Assembly: GCA_018402735.1 (NCBI GenBank)
Contig: JAGYIF010000003.1
Location: 62,001-126,000, forward strand
Direction of reading: 5' to 3'
From: Pelagibacteraceae bacterium
GTDB taxonomy: Bacteria > Pseudomonadota > Alphaproteobacteria > Pelagibacterales > Pelagibacteraceae
Length of the DNA stretch: 64,000 bases
Part shown: one piece after another, positions 52,560-60,988 of the stretch
Position numbering within the stretch: the first letter of the stretch is position 1
How the letters are laid out: every line of letters begins with the position of its first letter
The notes under the pieces: model-generated
The model's input: only the letters and a program-made list of their open reading frames with translations
Databases searched by the model: none
What the model was told of the DNA's origin: nothing
Made by a program: the position numbers and the translations under genes

Positions 52560-53670
52560 ATGAGCGATGAGATAAAAAAAGGCTTAGTCGGGGTTATATC
52601 TGATGAAACAAAAGTATCGGAGGTTATGCCGGAAATTAACTCTCTTACGTACAGAGGATATGCCGTTCAAGATTTAGCTAAACAATGTAGATTTGAACAA
52701 GTTGCCTATCTTCTTTTACACGGAGAATTACCAAGTGATGAAGAGCTTAGAAAATTTGAGCAAGCAGAGCGATCTAATAGAACAATTAGCAACACCTTAA
52801 AAACTATTATCAAAAACTATCCTAACAACGCTCACCCAATGGATACTACCAGAACATCTGTTAGTCACATGGGATTAGAAGATCCTGATACTTCTGATAA
52901 TTCACCTGCAGCTAATATGCGAAAAGCTATGAGATTGTTAGCGCAAATATCAACAGCTGTTGCTGCAAATTTTAGAAGTCGAAAAGGTCAGGAAATAATA
53001 GAACCAGATCCAAATCTTAAGTTTTTGTGAAAATTTTTTTCACATGTGCTTTGGAACAGTACCTAGTCCAGAGGTAGTCAAAGCTTTTGATGTGTCCATG
53101 ACGCTGTATGCAGAACATAGTTTTAATGCTTCTACTTTTACTGCCAGAGTTATAACGAGCAGCCTATCGGATATGCATGGCGCCGTGGTAGGCGGAATTG
53201 CAAGTTTAAAAGGACCTTTGCATGGAGGTGCCAATGAAGCGGTTGCACATATGCTAACTGAAATTAAAGAACCAGAATTTGCTGAGGCATATATTTTAGA
53301 GAAAATTAAGAATAAAGAATTGATTATGGGATTTGGTCACCGTGTTTACAGAAATGGAGATTCAAGAGTTCCAACCATGACTGAATATTACTACAAAACT
53401 GCTGCTTACTATAAAAATGAAAAGCTTCCTAACATATCTAAAATCTTAGAAGCAACGATGTTACGAGAGAAAGATATTAAACCCAATTTAGATTTTCCGG
53501 CTGGTCCTACTTACTATCTAATGGGTTTTGATATTGACTTCTTCACTCCTATTTTTATTGTTTCCAGAATTACTGGTTGGTGTGCTCATATCATGGAGCA
53601 ATTCTCTAGTAACAAATTAATAAGACCTCTATCAAAATACACTGGAAGTTCACACCGAAAAATTAAATAA
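52560..53670 (+). pseudogene. prpC: 2-methylcitrate synthase / citrate synthase family, one frame break
   Basis: Condenses propionyl-CoA with oxaloacetate. Two open pieces, 52560-53030 and 53044-53670, join if one T is removed from the T run near 53027, giving FCENFFHMCFGTVPS. The total of 1111 nt is 370 codons plus one, the normal size. Active-site stretches are GPLHGGANEAVAHML, GFGHRVYRNGDSR and the C-terminal RPLSKYTG. N-terminal VISDETKVSEVMPEINSLTYRGY fits the methylcitrate synthase branch, as does its place after prpB. Confidence 0.85.
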
Positions 53671-53680
53671 AATTTTTTAA

Positions 53681-54323
53681 TTAATGCAAAATAATCTCGG
53701 CAAAACGAGAAGTTAAGATTGTAACGGGAAGAGAATGTTGTTTAGTAAAATCGTCAATCGCACTTTTGACTTCTGGAATAGAAAAATGATTTGCATAATC
53801 ATCACAAAGTATTATTGAATTTTTTTCAAACCTTGAAGTAGAATAGTCAAATCACTAATGACTGTATTATAACTGTGACCTCCGTCTAAAAATACATAAT
53901 CAATTTCTTGAAGAGGAACTTTATTAAGATTGTTCTTAGAATCTCCTTTGAATAATCTAACTTGTTGTTTAAATTTTTTTAACAAGTTAGTGACACTAGT
54001 CAGGGAATTTAAGTTTTCTCGTTTTAAAATATTATAATAAATATTTTTTAAAGGGTTTGAAAATGTTTGATGTTGTAAGAAACTAGGTTCAATCTCGTCT
54101 TGGTCGCCCATTTTTTCTGAGCCAAATAAGTCAATGCCATAATACTTAAAATGTCCGCTGGTCGATTGATTTAAAAGTTCACAAACGTTTCTGGCAGTCA
54201 CTCCGCAAAAAACACCTATTTCTAAAAATTACGAACATTGTGTTGATTAATGTGCTCAAGTACAAAATCACCATATGGTTTTTTAAGACCAGTTTTTCTC
54301 CAGTAATCTTTGTACTTAAGCAA
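53681..54323 (-). pseudogene. Class I SAM-dependent methyltransferase, two frame breaks
   Basis: Read across frames from a TTG near 54323: KYKDYWRKTGLKKPYGDFV, a break near 54225, then FLEIGVFCGVTARNVCELL, which is the SAM-binding motif I. The middle contains EIDYVFLDGGHSYNTVISDL, the acidic motif of the Methyltransf_24 type. A break near 53818 at an A run then gives IILCDDYANHF and the end at 53681. About 214 codons. The substrate is unknown; relatives are often linked to surface sugars. It lies 8 nt downstream of nrdB. Confidence 0.7.
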
Positions 54324-54331
54324 AAATACGG

Positions 54332-55363
54332 CTACTTAGTAAAATCAAACGCTTCGACCCAAGAACCTTTTGTAGAAGCTTTAGAATATTCAGTAGCTCT
54401 ACCCTCAAAAAAGTTCATATGTTCAACGCCATTCAACATGTCATCTAGCCAAGTTAAAGGATTTTCCGATACTTCGTATAAATCATTTAATCGTAGCTGA
54501 GCTAATCTTCTATTAGCGATCCATCGAATGTATTTTTTAACTTCTTCTGCTTTTAAGCCTTCAATGTCACCCATTTCAAAGGCAAGATCGATAAAAGCAT
54601 CTTCGTGTTCAACAATAGTTGAGCACGCTTGGTAGATTTCTTTTTTCAAACTCTCGTCTAACAATCCTGGATTTTCATCACAGAATGTGTTGAAAATTTT
54701 GATCATAGAATTACAATGAAGAGTTTCATCTCGAACCGACCAGGTAACAATCTGCCCCATTCCCTTCATCTTATTAAATCTTGGAAAGTTTAACAAAATT
54801 GCAAAACTTGCAAATAATTGCAGACCTTCAGTAAACGCACTAAATACAGCTACTGTTTTTGCAATCTCTCTTTTATCACTCATGTTAAAGTTTTGCATGT
54901 AGTCATACTTATCTTTCATTTCTTTATACTTTAAGAATGCAGAATATTCTGTTTCCGGCATTCCAATTGTATCTAGTAAGTGAGAATAAGCAGCGACATG
55001 AACTGTTTCCATAGAAGCAAATGCTGTCATCATCATTAATACTTCAGTAGGTTTAAATACGGTTGTGTAATGTCTTAAGTAGCAATTATTTACTTCAACA
55101 TCAGCCTGAGTAAAAAATCTAAAAATTTGTGTTAACAGATTTTTTTCATGCGGTTGTAATTTTTTTTGCCAATCTCTAACATCTTCTGCCAAAGGAACTT
55201 CTTCAGGTAGCCAGTGAATTCTTTGTTGAGTTAACCACGCATCATAGCACCAAGGATATCTGAACGGTTTGTAGACTATTTTTTCTTTTAACAATCCTTC
55301 TTCGGTGCAATAATTAGCTGTGATTATTGGTTTTACTATTTCCATTTTTGGGGCTACTGACAT
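54332..55363 (-). CDS. nrdB: Ribonucleoside-diphosphate reductase subunit beta
   Basis: Radical-generating subunit of class I ribonucleotide reductase, about 343 residues. Start is set at MSVAPKMEIV because a GAGGAG site lies 8 nt upstream, inside nrdA. Metal ligands and the radical Tyr are visible: Asp in FTQADVEVNN (about residue 89), then ETVHVAAY giving the E-x2-H-x3-Y pattern. Further ligands are FTEGLQLFASF and WSVRDETLH. The Tyr is retained, so a tyrosyl radical is expected. It overlaps nrdA by 10 nt. Confidence 0.95.
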   Translation of the reverse strand: MSVAPKMEIVKPIITANYCTEEGLLKEKIVYKPFRYPWCYDAWLTQQRIHWLPEEVPLAEDVRDWQKKLQPHEKNLLTQIFRFFTQADVEVNNCYLRHYTTVFKPTEVLMMMTAFASMETVHVAAYSHLLDTIGMPETEYSAFLKYKEMKDKYDYMQNFNMSDKREIAKTVAVFSAFTEGLQLFASFAILLNFPRFNKMKGMGQIVTWSVRDETLHCNSMIKIFNTFCDENPGLLDESLKKEIYQACSTIVEHEDAFIDLAFEMGDIEGLKAEEVKKYIRWIANRRLAQLRLNDLYEVSENPLTWLDDMLNGVEHMNFFEGRATEYSKASTKGSWVEAFDFTK

Positions 55364-57300
55364 GATAAACACTCCTCGTAATTTGCAGCTTCTCCATTTG
55401 AGGTAGCTGCGGGTTGATTTTTTTTAGCATTTGCTACTGTTTGATTGATTACTTCTGCACGCTGAATAGATTTAGATCTACAGTAGTACAAACTCTTCAA
55501 TCCTTTTTTCCAAGCTTGGAAATGAATTTGATGCAAATCTCGCTTATGAACATCTGCAGGTAAAAATACATTTAATGATTGGGCTTGAGAAATATAGGGC
55601 GTTCTATCTGCTGAATGATCAATTAACCAACGCTGATCAATTTCAAAGGCAGTTTTAAATACATCTTTTTCATGGTCACTTAAAAAATCTAAGTGCATGA
55701 CAGATCCTTGATTGGTTGTAATCGAAGACCAGACTTCATCTGTATCTTTTTCATACTTTGCTAATAATTCTTTTAAGTATCTATTTCTAACATTAAAGGA
55801 TCCTGAAAGAGTTTTGTGGGTATAGCTATTTGCAGCTACCGGCTCAATTCCAGGAGATGCGCCGCCACAAATAATAGAAATAGATGCGGTTGGAGCTATT
55901 GCAGTTTTATTAGAAAAGCGTTCCATAATTCCATAATCAGCCGCATCAGGACATGCGCCTCGTTCCGCTGCTAATTTTTTAGATGCAGCATTCACTTCGT
56001 TATCAATTTGTTTAAACATTTTATTATTCCAAACTTTTGCCATCACCGATTCAATTGGAATAGAATGTTTTTGTAAAAATGAGTGAAAACCCATCACACC
56101 TAGTCCAACACTTCGCTCTCTCATTGCAGCATAAGTTGCATCACTAAAAGAATCTGGAGCGCGTTCAATAAAATCAGTTAACACATTATCTAAAAATTTC
56201 ATTACATCTTCAATGATAACTGGATCATCTTTCCACTCATCATACGTTTCAAGGTTTAAAGAAGATAAACAACAAACTGCTGTTCTATCTCTACCAGATT
56301 TATCAATTCCTGTTGGAAGAGTAATCTCACTACATAAATTAGAAGTCTTCACTGTAAGACCGGCTAGTTTATGATGCTCTGGTATCATTCTGTTTACTGT
56401 ATCAATAAATACAATGTAAGGTTCACCTGTTTCAACTCTTGCAGTTAGAAGTCTGATCCATAAATTTCTTGCTGATAGTTTGGACTGGATCGTTCCATCA
56501 TAAGGACTTTTTAGTGCCCACTGTTCATCTAGCTCAACTGCCCTCATAAAAGCATCTGTAACTAAAACACCGTGATGTAAATTTAAAGCTCGGCGGTTGG
56601 GATCACCACCTGTTGGTCTTCTCATTTCAATAAATTCTTCAATCTCTGGATGATCAATTGGCAGATAACACGCAGCTGATCCTCTACGAAGTGATCCCTG
56701 ACTGATGGCAAGCGTTAAAGAATCCATCACTTTAATAAAAGGCATAATGCCAGAAGTTTTGCCAACTCTGCCAACTTGTTCGCCGATCGATCTTAAATTT
56801 CCCCAGTAGCTTCCAATTCCTCCACCCTTAGCAGCCAGCCAAACGTTCTCACTCCACAAATCTACAATTCCATTTAAAGAATCAGATGCTTCATTTAAAA
56901 AACATGAAATTGGTAATCCTCGCTCTGTTCCAGCATTAGACAACACAGGTGTAGATGGCATGAACCATAAATTACTAATGTAATTATAAATTCTTTGCGC
57001 GTGCAGATTATCATCGGCATAAGTGCTTGCTACCCGGGCAAACAAATCTTGAAACGATTCATCTTCATTTAAATATCTGTCTAATAAAGTAGCTTTACCA
57101 AAATCAGTTAATTTAGAATCTTTGCTTCTATCAATTTTAATAGTGATTCCTTTTTCATTTTGAAAAAGTTCAGTGTCATTAGTTAATGAAAATAAATCTA
57201 GTCTTTTAAGTTCTTTAAAATTTTTGCTAGATTTTTTAATGATATTTGACGTATCATTTTCAACAGCATTTTTTATTGCCAGAGCCAAGTTTTCTTGCAT
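55354..57300 (-). CDS. nrdA: Ribonucleoside-diphosphate reductase subunit alpha, without ATP-cone
   Basis: Catalytic subunit that reduces ribonucleoside diphosphates. At 648 residues it is shorter than E. coli NrdA (about 760). The N-terminus shows no ATP-cone (no VVKRDGR-type motif), so dATP inhibition through that domain is not expected. Catalytic landmarks: Cys in GLPISCFL, NLCSEI (about 320-325) with the thiyl Cys, Cys in TAVCCLSSLNL, PTASIS, and the C-terminal redox pair CLSC (644-647). It heads nrdA-nrdB, with an operator-like palindrome 32 nt upstream. Confidence 0.95.
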   Translation of the reverse strand: MQENLALAIKNAVENDTSNIIKKSSKNFKELKRLDLFSLTNDTELFQNEKGITIKIDRSKDSKLTDFGKATLLDRYLNEDESFQDLFARVASTYADDNLHAQRIYNYISNLWFMPSTPVLSNAGTERGLPISCFLNEASDSLNGIVDLWSENVWLAAKGGGIGSYWGNLRSIGEQVGRVGKTSGIMPFIKVMDSLTLAISQGSLRRGSAACYLPIDHPEIEEFIEMRRPTGGDPNRRALNLHHGVLVTDAFMRAVELDEQWALKSPYDGTIQSKLSARNLWIRLLTARVETGEPYIVFIDTVNRMIPEHHKLAGLTVKTSNLCSEITLPTGIDKSGRDRTAVCCLSSLNLETYDEWKDDPVIIEDVMKFLDNVLTDFIERAPDSFSDATYAAMRERSVGLGVMGFHSFLQKHSIPIESVMAKVWNNKMFKQIDNEVNAASKKLAAERGACPDAADYGIMERFSNKTAIAPTASISIICGGASPGIEPVAANSYTHKTLSGSFNVRNRYLKELLAKYEKDTDEVWSSITTNQGSVMHLDFLSDHEKDVFKTAFEIDQRWLIDHSADRTPYISQAQSLNVFLPADVHKRDLHQIHFQAWKKGLKSLYYCRSKSIQRAEVINQTVANAKKNQPAATSNGEAANYEECLSCQ

Positions 57301-57331
57301 AAATTCCCAATTGTTACAGTTTTGTGTAAAA

Positions 57332-57346
57332 ACAACTATATGTTGT
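57332..57346. promoter_or_regulatory. NrdR-box-like palindrome upstream of nrdA
   Basis: ACAACTATATGTTGT has perfect 5-bp arms ACAAC/GTTGT around TATAT. It lies 32 bp upstream of the nrdA ATG. Layout and the AT centre resemble the NrdR box (ACACWATATWTWGTGT), which normally represses nrd operons and usually comes as two boxes. A second clear box was not found at 15 or 31 bp spacing. Confidence 0.45.
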
Positions 57347-57389
57347 GGTTCAGAAAGACTGATATACCATTAGTTATAGCTGATCAAGA

Positions 57390-57411
57390 GAACATATAAC
57401 GAACATATAAA
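57390..57411. repeat. Tandem 11-bp repeat in the nrdA-pgm gap
   Basis: GAACATATAAC is followed directly by GAACATATAAA. Two copies one helical turn apart, differing at the last base, lie between the divergent nrdA and phosphohexomutase genes. They could be a tandem protein-binding site or part of the nrdA promoter region. Confidence 0.5.
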
Positions 57412-57471
57412 CAAATCTACAAGAAAATTATACGCTTTAAATAAATTACTATAAACATTGAAAATTATTTT

Positions 57472-58926
57472 ATGAACAATTCTAGGTTAATTGTGAATCA
57501 AAATGGCTTCAGAGAATACGATGCCAGGTGGTTATATCCCGATGATATCAATTTAGAGGGAATCAAGCATCTAGGACTTGGTCTTGGAACTCAAATTACG
57601 AATCGAACTAAAAAAAATCCAAGAGTAATTGTAGGACACGACTACCGATCGTACAGCGAAGATATAAAAAAATCACTAATCGAAGGTTTGATGCAAGCAG
57701 GATGTGCTGTGGAAGATGTAGGATTGTCACTTTCACCAATGGTGTACTTTGCGCAATTTGAATTAAATGCAGATGCGGTTGCTATGGTAACTGCAAGTCA
57801 TAATGAAAATGGTTGGACCGGTGTTAAAATGGGAATTGAGAAAGCTTTAACTCATGCACCTGAGGAGATGGCAGAACTAAAAGATATAGTTCTTAATCAA
57901 AAATTTAAATTTGAAAAGGGAAGTTATAAAGAAATAAAAGGTTTTAAGGAAGTTTATATAAACAACTTAATTTCAAAAAATAAAATTAAAAAAAAGATTA
58001 AAGCGGTTGTTGCTTGTGGAAACGGAACAGCTGGCATATTTGCTCCGCAAATTTTAAGAGGAATAGGATGCGATGTAGTTGAATTAGATTGTAACTTAGA
58101 TTTTACATTTCCAAAATACAATCCTAATCCTGAAGATTTAGAAATGCTGCATGCAATCGCTAAAGCTGTAAAAGAACATAATGCAGATGTTGGCTTTGGT
58201 TTTGATGGGGACGGCGATAGAGTTGGTGTCATCGACAATTTAGGTGAGGAAATATTTTCTGATAAAATAGGTTTACTTATTGCAAGAAATCTTGCCCCAA
58301 AACATAAAGGCTCTACATTTATTGTTGATGTTAAATCAACAGGATTGTTCTCGCATGATAAAATTTTAAAAGAAAATGACTGTAAAACTATTTATTGGAA
58401 AACAGGACATTCTCACATCAAAAGAAAAGTAAATAAAGAAAAAGCACTAGCAGGCTTTGAGAAAAGTGGACACTTTTTCTTTAATCAGCCACTTGGTTAT
58501 GGGTATGATGATGGAATAAATTCAGCAATACAAGTTTGTCACTTACTTGATAATCAAAATAAAAAAATGAATGAAATTATAAATGAACTACCTAAAACAT
58601 ACCAAACACCAACTATGGCGCCATTTTGCAAAGATGAAGAAAAATACAAAGTAGTTGATGATTTAGTAAAACAAGTTGAGGCATTAAAAGCTAATAATAC
58701 CAAAATAGATGGCCAAGCTATAACGGACGTTCTTACGGTTAATGGTGTAAGATTTTCATTAGAGGATGGTTCCTGGGGCCTAATAAGAGCTTCATCCAAT
58801 AAACCATCATTGGTTGTGGTAACAGAGAGCCCAACTTCAGATGAGAGGAAGAAAAAGATCTTTGATTTTATCGATAATTTATTACAAAAAACTGGAAAAA
58901 TTGGTGAATACGACCAGAAGATTTAA
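57472..58926 (+). CDS. Phosphomannomutase / phosphoglucomutase
   Basis: Alpha-D-phosphohexomutase interconverting 1- and 6-phosphates of mannose or glucose for polysaccharide precursors. It is 484 residues long. Four domains with the phosphoserine loop VTASHNENG (Ser about 109), the metal loop GFDGDGDRVGV (about 242-252), the sugar-binding loop AGFEKSGHFFF (about 331) and a C-terminal phosphate-binding region (GLIRASSNKPSLVV). The sugar loop has FEKSGH in place of the more common GExSGH; substrate choice cannot be read from sequence. Its end overlaps the next, convergent gene by 4 nt. Confidence 0.9.
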   Translation: MNNSRLIVNQNGFREYDARWLYPDDINLEGIKHLGLGLGTQITNRTKKNPRVIVGHDYRSYSEDIKKSLIEGLMQAGCAVEDVGLSLSPMVYFAQFELNADAVAMVTASHNENGWTGVKMGIEKALTHAPEEMAELKDIVLNQKFKFEKGSYKEIKGFKEVYINNLISKNKIKKKIKAVVACGNGTAGIFAPQILRGIGCDVVELDCNLDFTFPKYNPNPEDLEMLHAIAKAVKEHNADVGFGFDGDGDRVGVIDNLGEEIFSDKIGLLIARNLAPKHKGSTFIVDVKSTGLFSHDKILKENDCKTIYWKTGHSHIKRKVNKEKALAGFEKSGHFFFNQPLGYGYDDGINSAIQVCHLLDNQNKKMNEIINELPKTYQTPTMAPFCKDEEKYKVVDDLVKQVEALKANNTKIDGQAITDVLTVNGVRFSLEDGSWGLIRASSNKPSLVVVTESPTSDERKKKIFDFIDNLLQKTGKIGEYDQKI

Positions 58927-59408
58927 TAGTCTCTAGTCCAATATCCATAAACGCACCTAGTGCCATTTCTGGAGCAATCGTAAGTGTCATGCAACACTCC
59001 GTTTTTAACAACAGTCACATGTTTAGAGCAAGATACGATTAAAGTGCCTGATGGAAGTTCATCTTTTTTTAAGTGAACTTTACAGCCCTGACCAATAAAC
59101 ATAGTAGGAGTCCACTTCCATCCTAATTTTTGCAAATACTTCTTTAACACTACTCTATGCGTTCCGCTTCTTGGACTATCATTTTTTTGCTGCAAACTTC
59201 TTGCAAGTTTAGTTCTTGAAGTATTTCTAAATTCTTCATTTTCTTTATACAAATCTTCATACACTTCCGCATAAGCAATACCGGTTGCAATAGCAATCGA
59301 TCTAACCACACAGTCCCCTGCTTTTCCTTTATATCCTGCAGCAGCTCTGCCTCCATCATTAATCTGAAGTGGTAAATTACTGCTAGAGAATAATCGCTTA
59401 AAGAACAT
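58923..59408 (-). CDS. Hypothetical protein, possible papain-fold cysteine hydrolase
   Basis: A 161-residue protein I cannot name with certainty. GDCVVRSIAIATG places a Cys (C33) at the start of a predicted helix, as in papain-like enzymes. SCSKHVTVVKNGVLHDTYDC places a His (H130) on a strand, followed by Asp (D141, D144). This Cys-His-Asp order is consistent with a small cysteine peptidase or transglutaminase-like fold. There is no signal peptide. The C-terminus ends CVYGYWTRDY. It is the distal gene of HIT-rlmJ-hypothetical, overlapping rlmJ by 11 nt. Function unknown. Confidence 0.7.
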   Translation of the reverse strand: MFFKRLFSSSNLPLQINDGGRAAAGYKGKAGDCVVRSIAIATGIAYAEVYEDLYKENEEFRNTSRTKLARSLQQKNDSPRSGTHRVVLKKYLQKLGWKWTPTMFIGQGCKVHLKKDELPSGTLIVSCSKHVTVVKNGVLHDTYDCSRNGTRCVYGYWTRDY

Positions 59409-60234
59409 TGTAATTTATTTTTGCAAAATGATCTGAATCTTTAAGAATATGTAACAAAATATCAAGACTTGGAACAATATCTTTTTGCATAGTACTTGGT
59501 GCATTAATAATAAAAAAACCAGTTCCTTGCATCCGGAGGAAAGTATTTTTTAATTCAATATGAATATTAGTTATGTTTTTAATCTTTAAATCAATAAACT
59601 GTTTTACAAAGGCATTAGTCTTTTCAGCTTCTAAAATAGGATACCAAACTAAAAAACAAACATCTGGAAATTGTCCTGCATTATGTTTTATTAATTTACA
59701 AATTTTATCATACTCATTTTTAAGCTCATAAGATGGATCTATTAATACTAACCTAGTTCCTTGATATGAAGTAATCATCTTATCAAGAGAAGCGTAAGCA
59801 TCTTTCTTTTCAATTACAATTCTAGAGTCATTTTCAAAATTCTTCTTTAAAATCTCAAATTCATTATTATGCAGTTCCGATAAGTAAATATAATCATCTT
59901 GATCAAGGGCAAGTTGTGCCAAAAAACACGAGCCTGGATAAATCACCATCTTATTTCCTTGCTTATTTGGGTTCGTTTTTCTCACAAGGTCTAAATAGTT
60001 CATAATTAATGGATCACTAATGTCAGCATGTAACACTTTTGAAATACCATTTAAGTATTCTTTATTTTTATTCATAAAAGGATCTTCCAGTAAATATTTT
60101 CCTGCCGCTGCGAAAGGATCAATAAAGCTAAAGGGCTTTGATGCTTTTAGTTTATTAAGCAAATAAACAAGTATGAAATGTTTAAAGACATCAGCAAAGT
60201 TTCCCGCATGAAATCCGTGCCTGTAGCTAAGCAT
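59398..60234 (-). CDS. rlmJ: 23S rRNA (adenine-N6)-methyltransferase RlmJ
   Basis: Methylates A2030 of 23S rRNA in E. coli. It is 278 residues long. The N-terminal family signature LSYRHGFHAGNFADVFKH is present, followed by the SAM-binding FIDPFAAAGKYLL (about 37-49), YPGSCFLAQ and the catalytic motif LVLIDPSYELK. The last is DPSY where most family members have DPPY. It lies 0 nt from the HIT gene upstream and overlaps the downstream hypothetical gene. Confidence 0.9.
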   Translation of the reverse strand: MLSYRHGFHAGNFADVFKHFILVYLLNKLKASKPFSFIDPFAAAGKYLLEDPFMNKNKEYLNGISKVLHADISDPLIMNYLDLVRKTNPNKQGNKMVIYPGSCFLAQLALDQDDYIYLSELHNNEFEILKKNFENDSRIVIEKKDAYASLDKMITSYQGTRLVLIDPSYELKNEYDKICKLIKHNAGQFPDVCFLVWYPILEAEKTNAFVKQFIDLKIKNITNIHIELKNTFLRMQGTGFFIINAPSTMQKDIVPSLDILLHILKDSDHFAKINYNVL

Positions 60235-60630
60235 CTAAATAATCGTTTGAAGTTTTGCTATCATTTTAGCTAGAGCAAGCTTGGAATAAGGTTTGCCTTT
60301 AACGACCCAAATAGATAATGGCCAACTAGGATCTTTTTTATGTCGTGGCACAATATGAATATGTAATTGAGGCACAATATTCCCCACTTTTTCAACATTT
60401 AAATTATCACAAGCAAAGTTTTTTTTCATAATCTTACTGCAATACTGGATCTCATCCATTAATCTAATCTGGTCTTTTCTATTTAAATCCAAAATTTGAG
60501 AAACCTTATTTCTTTTTGGAATAAGCATAATCCATGGGAACTTTGCATTATCCTGCAATCTAATTTGGCATAACTTTAAATCAGCGATGTAATGAGTGGT
60601 CTTCTCAAATTTTTTATGTATTTTGAACAT
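60235..60630 (-). CDS. HIT family hydrolase
   Basis: Histidine-triad protein of 131 residues, expected to hydrolyse nucleoside phosphoramidates or dinucleoside polyphosphates. The triad is visible as His90, His92 and His97 in QLHIHIVPRHKKDP, slightly spread from the canonical HxHxH. FPWIMLIPKRN (residues 31-41) is also typical. It is the first gene of HIT-rlmJ-hypothetical, divergent from the MazG-like gene 28 nt away. The precise substrate is unknown. Confidence 0.88.
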   Translation of the reverse strand: MFKIHKKFEKTTHYIADLKLCQIRLQDNAKFPWIMLIPKRNKVSQILDLNRKDQIRLMDEIQYCSKIMKKNFACDNLNVEKVGNIVPQLHIHIVPRHKKDPSWPLSIWVVKGKPYSKLALAKMIAKLQTII

Positions 60631-60658
60631 CTAAGTTAAATTACATAACTATTTTATA

Positions 60659-60988
60659 ATGGATTTAAAGAAAATTAATCAGAAGATAAAAAGCTTTGTC
60701 AAAGCTAGGGACTGGGATCAGTTTCATTCTCCTAAAAACCTTGCAATGGCACTATCGGTTGAAGCATCAGAACTTGTTGAAATTTTTCAGTGGCTCAAAG
60801 AATCGGACATTAAAAAAGTAGAGAAAGAAAAAGTAGCAGATGAGATTGCAGATATCTTTTTCTATCTACTAAGAATCTCTCAAAAAATGAATATTGATAT
60901 TGAACAAAGTTTTCACAAAAAAATGATCAAAAATATAAAAAAATATCCTGTACAATTGTCTAAAGGAAAATCAAATAAGCGTTACTAG
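60659..60988 (+). CDS. MazG-like nucleotide pyrophosphohydrolase
   Basis: All-alpha NTP pyrophosphatase of 109 residues, of the type that removes non-canonical or excess nucleotides such as dCTP. The metal-binding EASELVEIFQWL (about residues 35-46) and DEIADIFFYLLR (about 61-72) give the ExxE ... ExxD pattern of the family. RDWDQFHSPKNLAMAL fits the RS21-C6-like branch. Its last 4 nt overlap the convergent CoA-transferase gene. Confidence 0.9.
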   Translation: MDLKKINQKIKSFVKARDWDQFHSPKNLAMALSVEASELVEIFQWLKESDIKKVEKEKVADEIADIFFYLLRISQKMNIDIEQSFHKKMIKNIKKYPVQLSKGKSNKRY

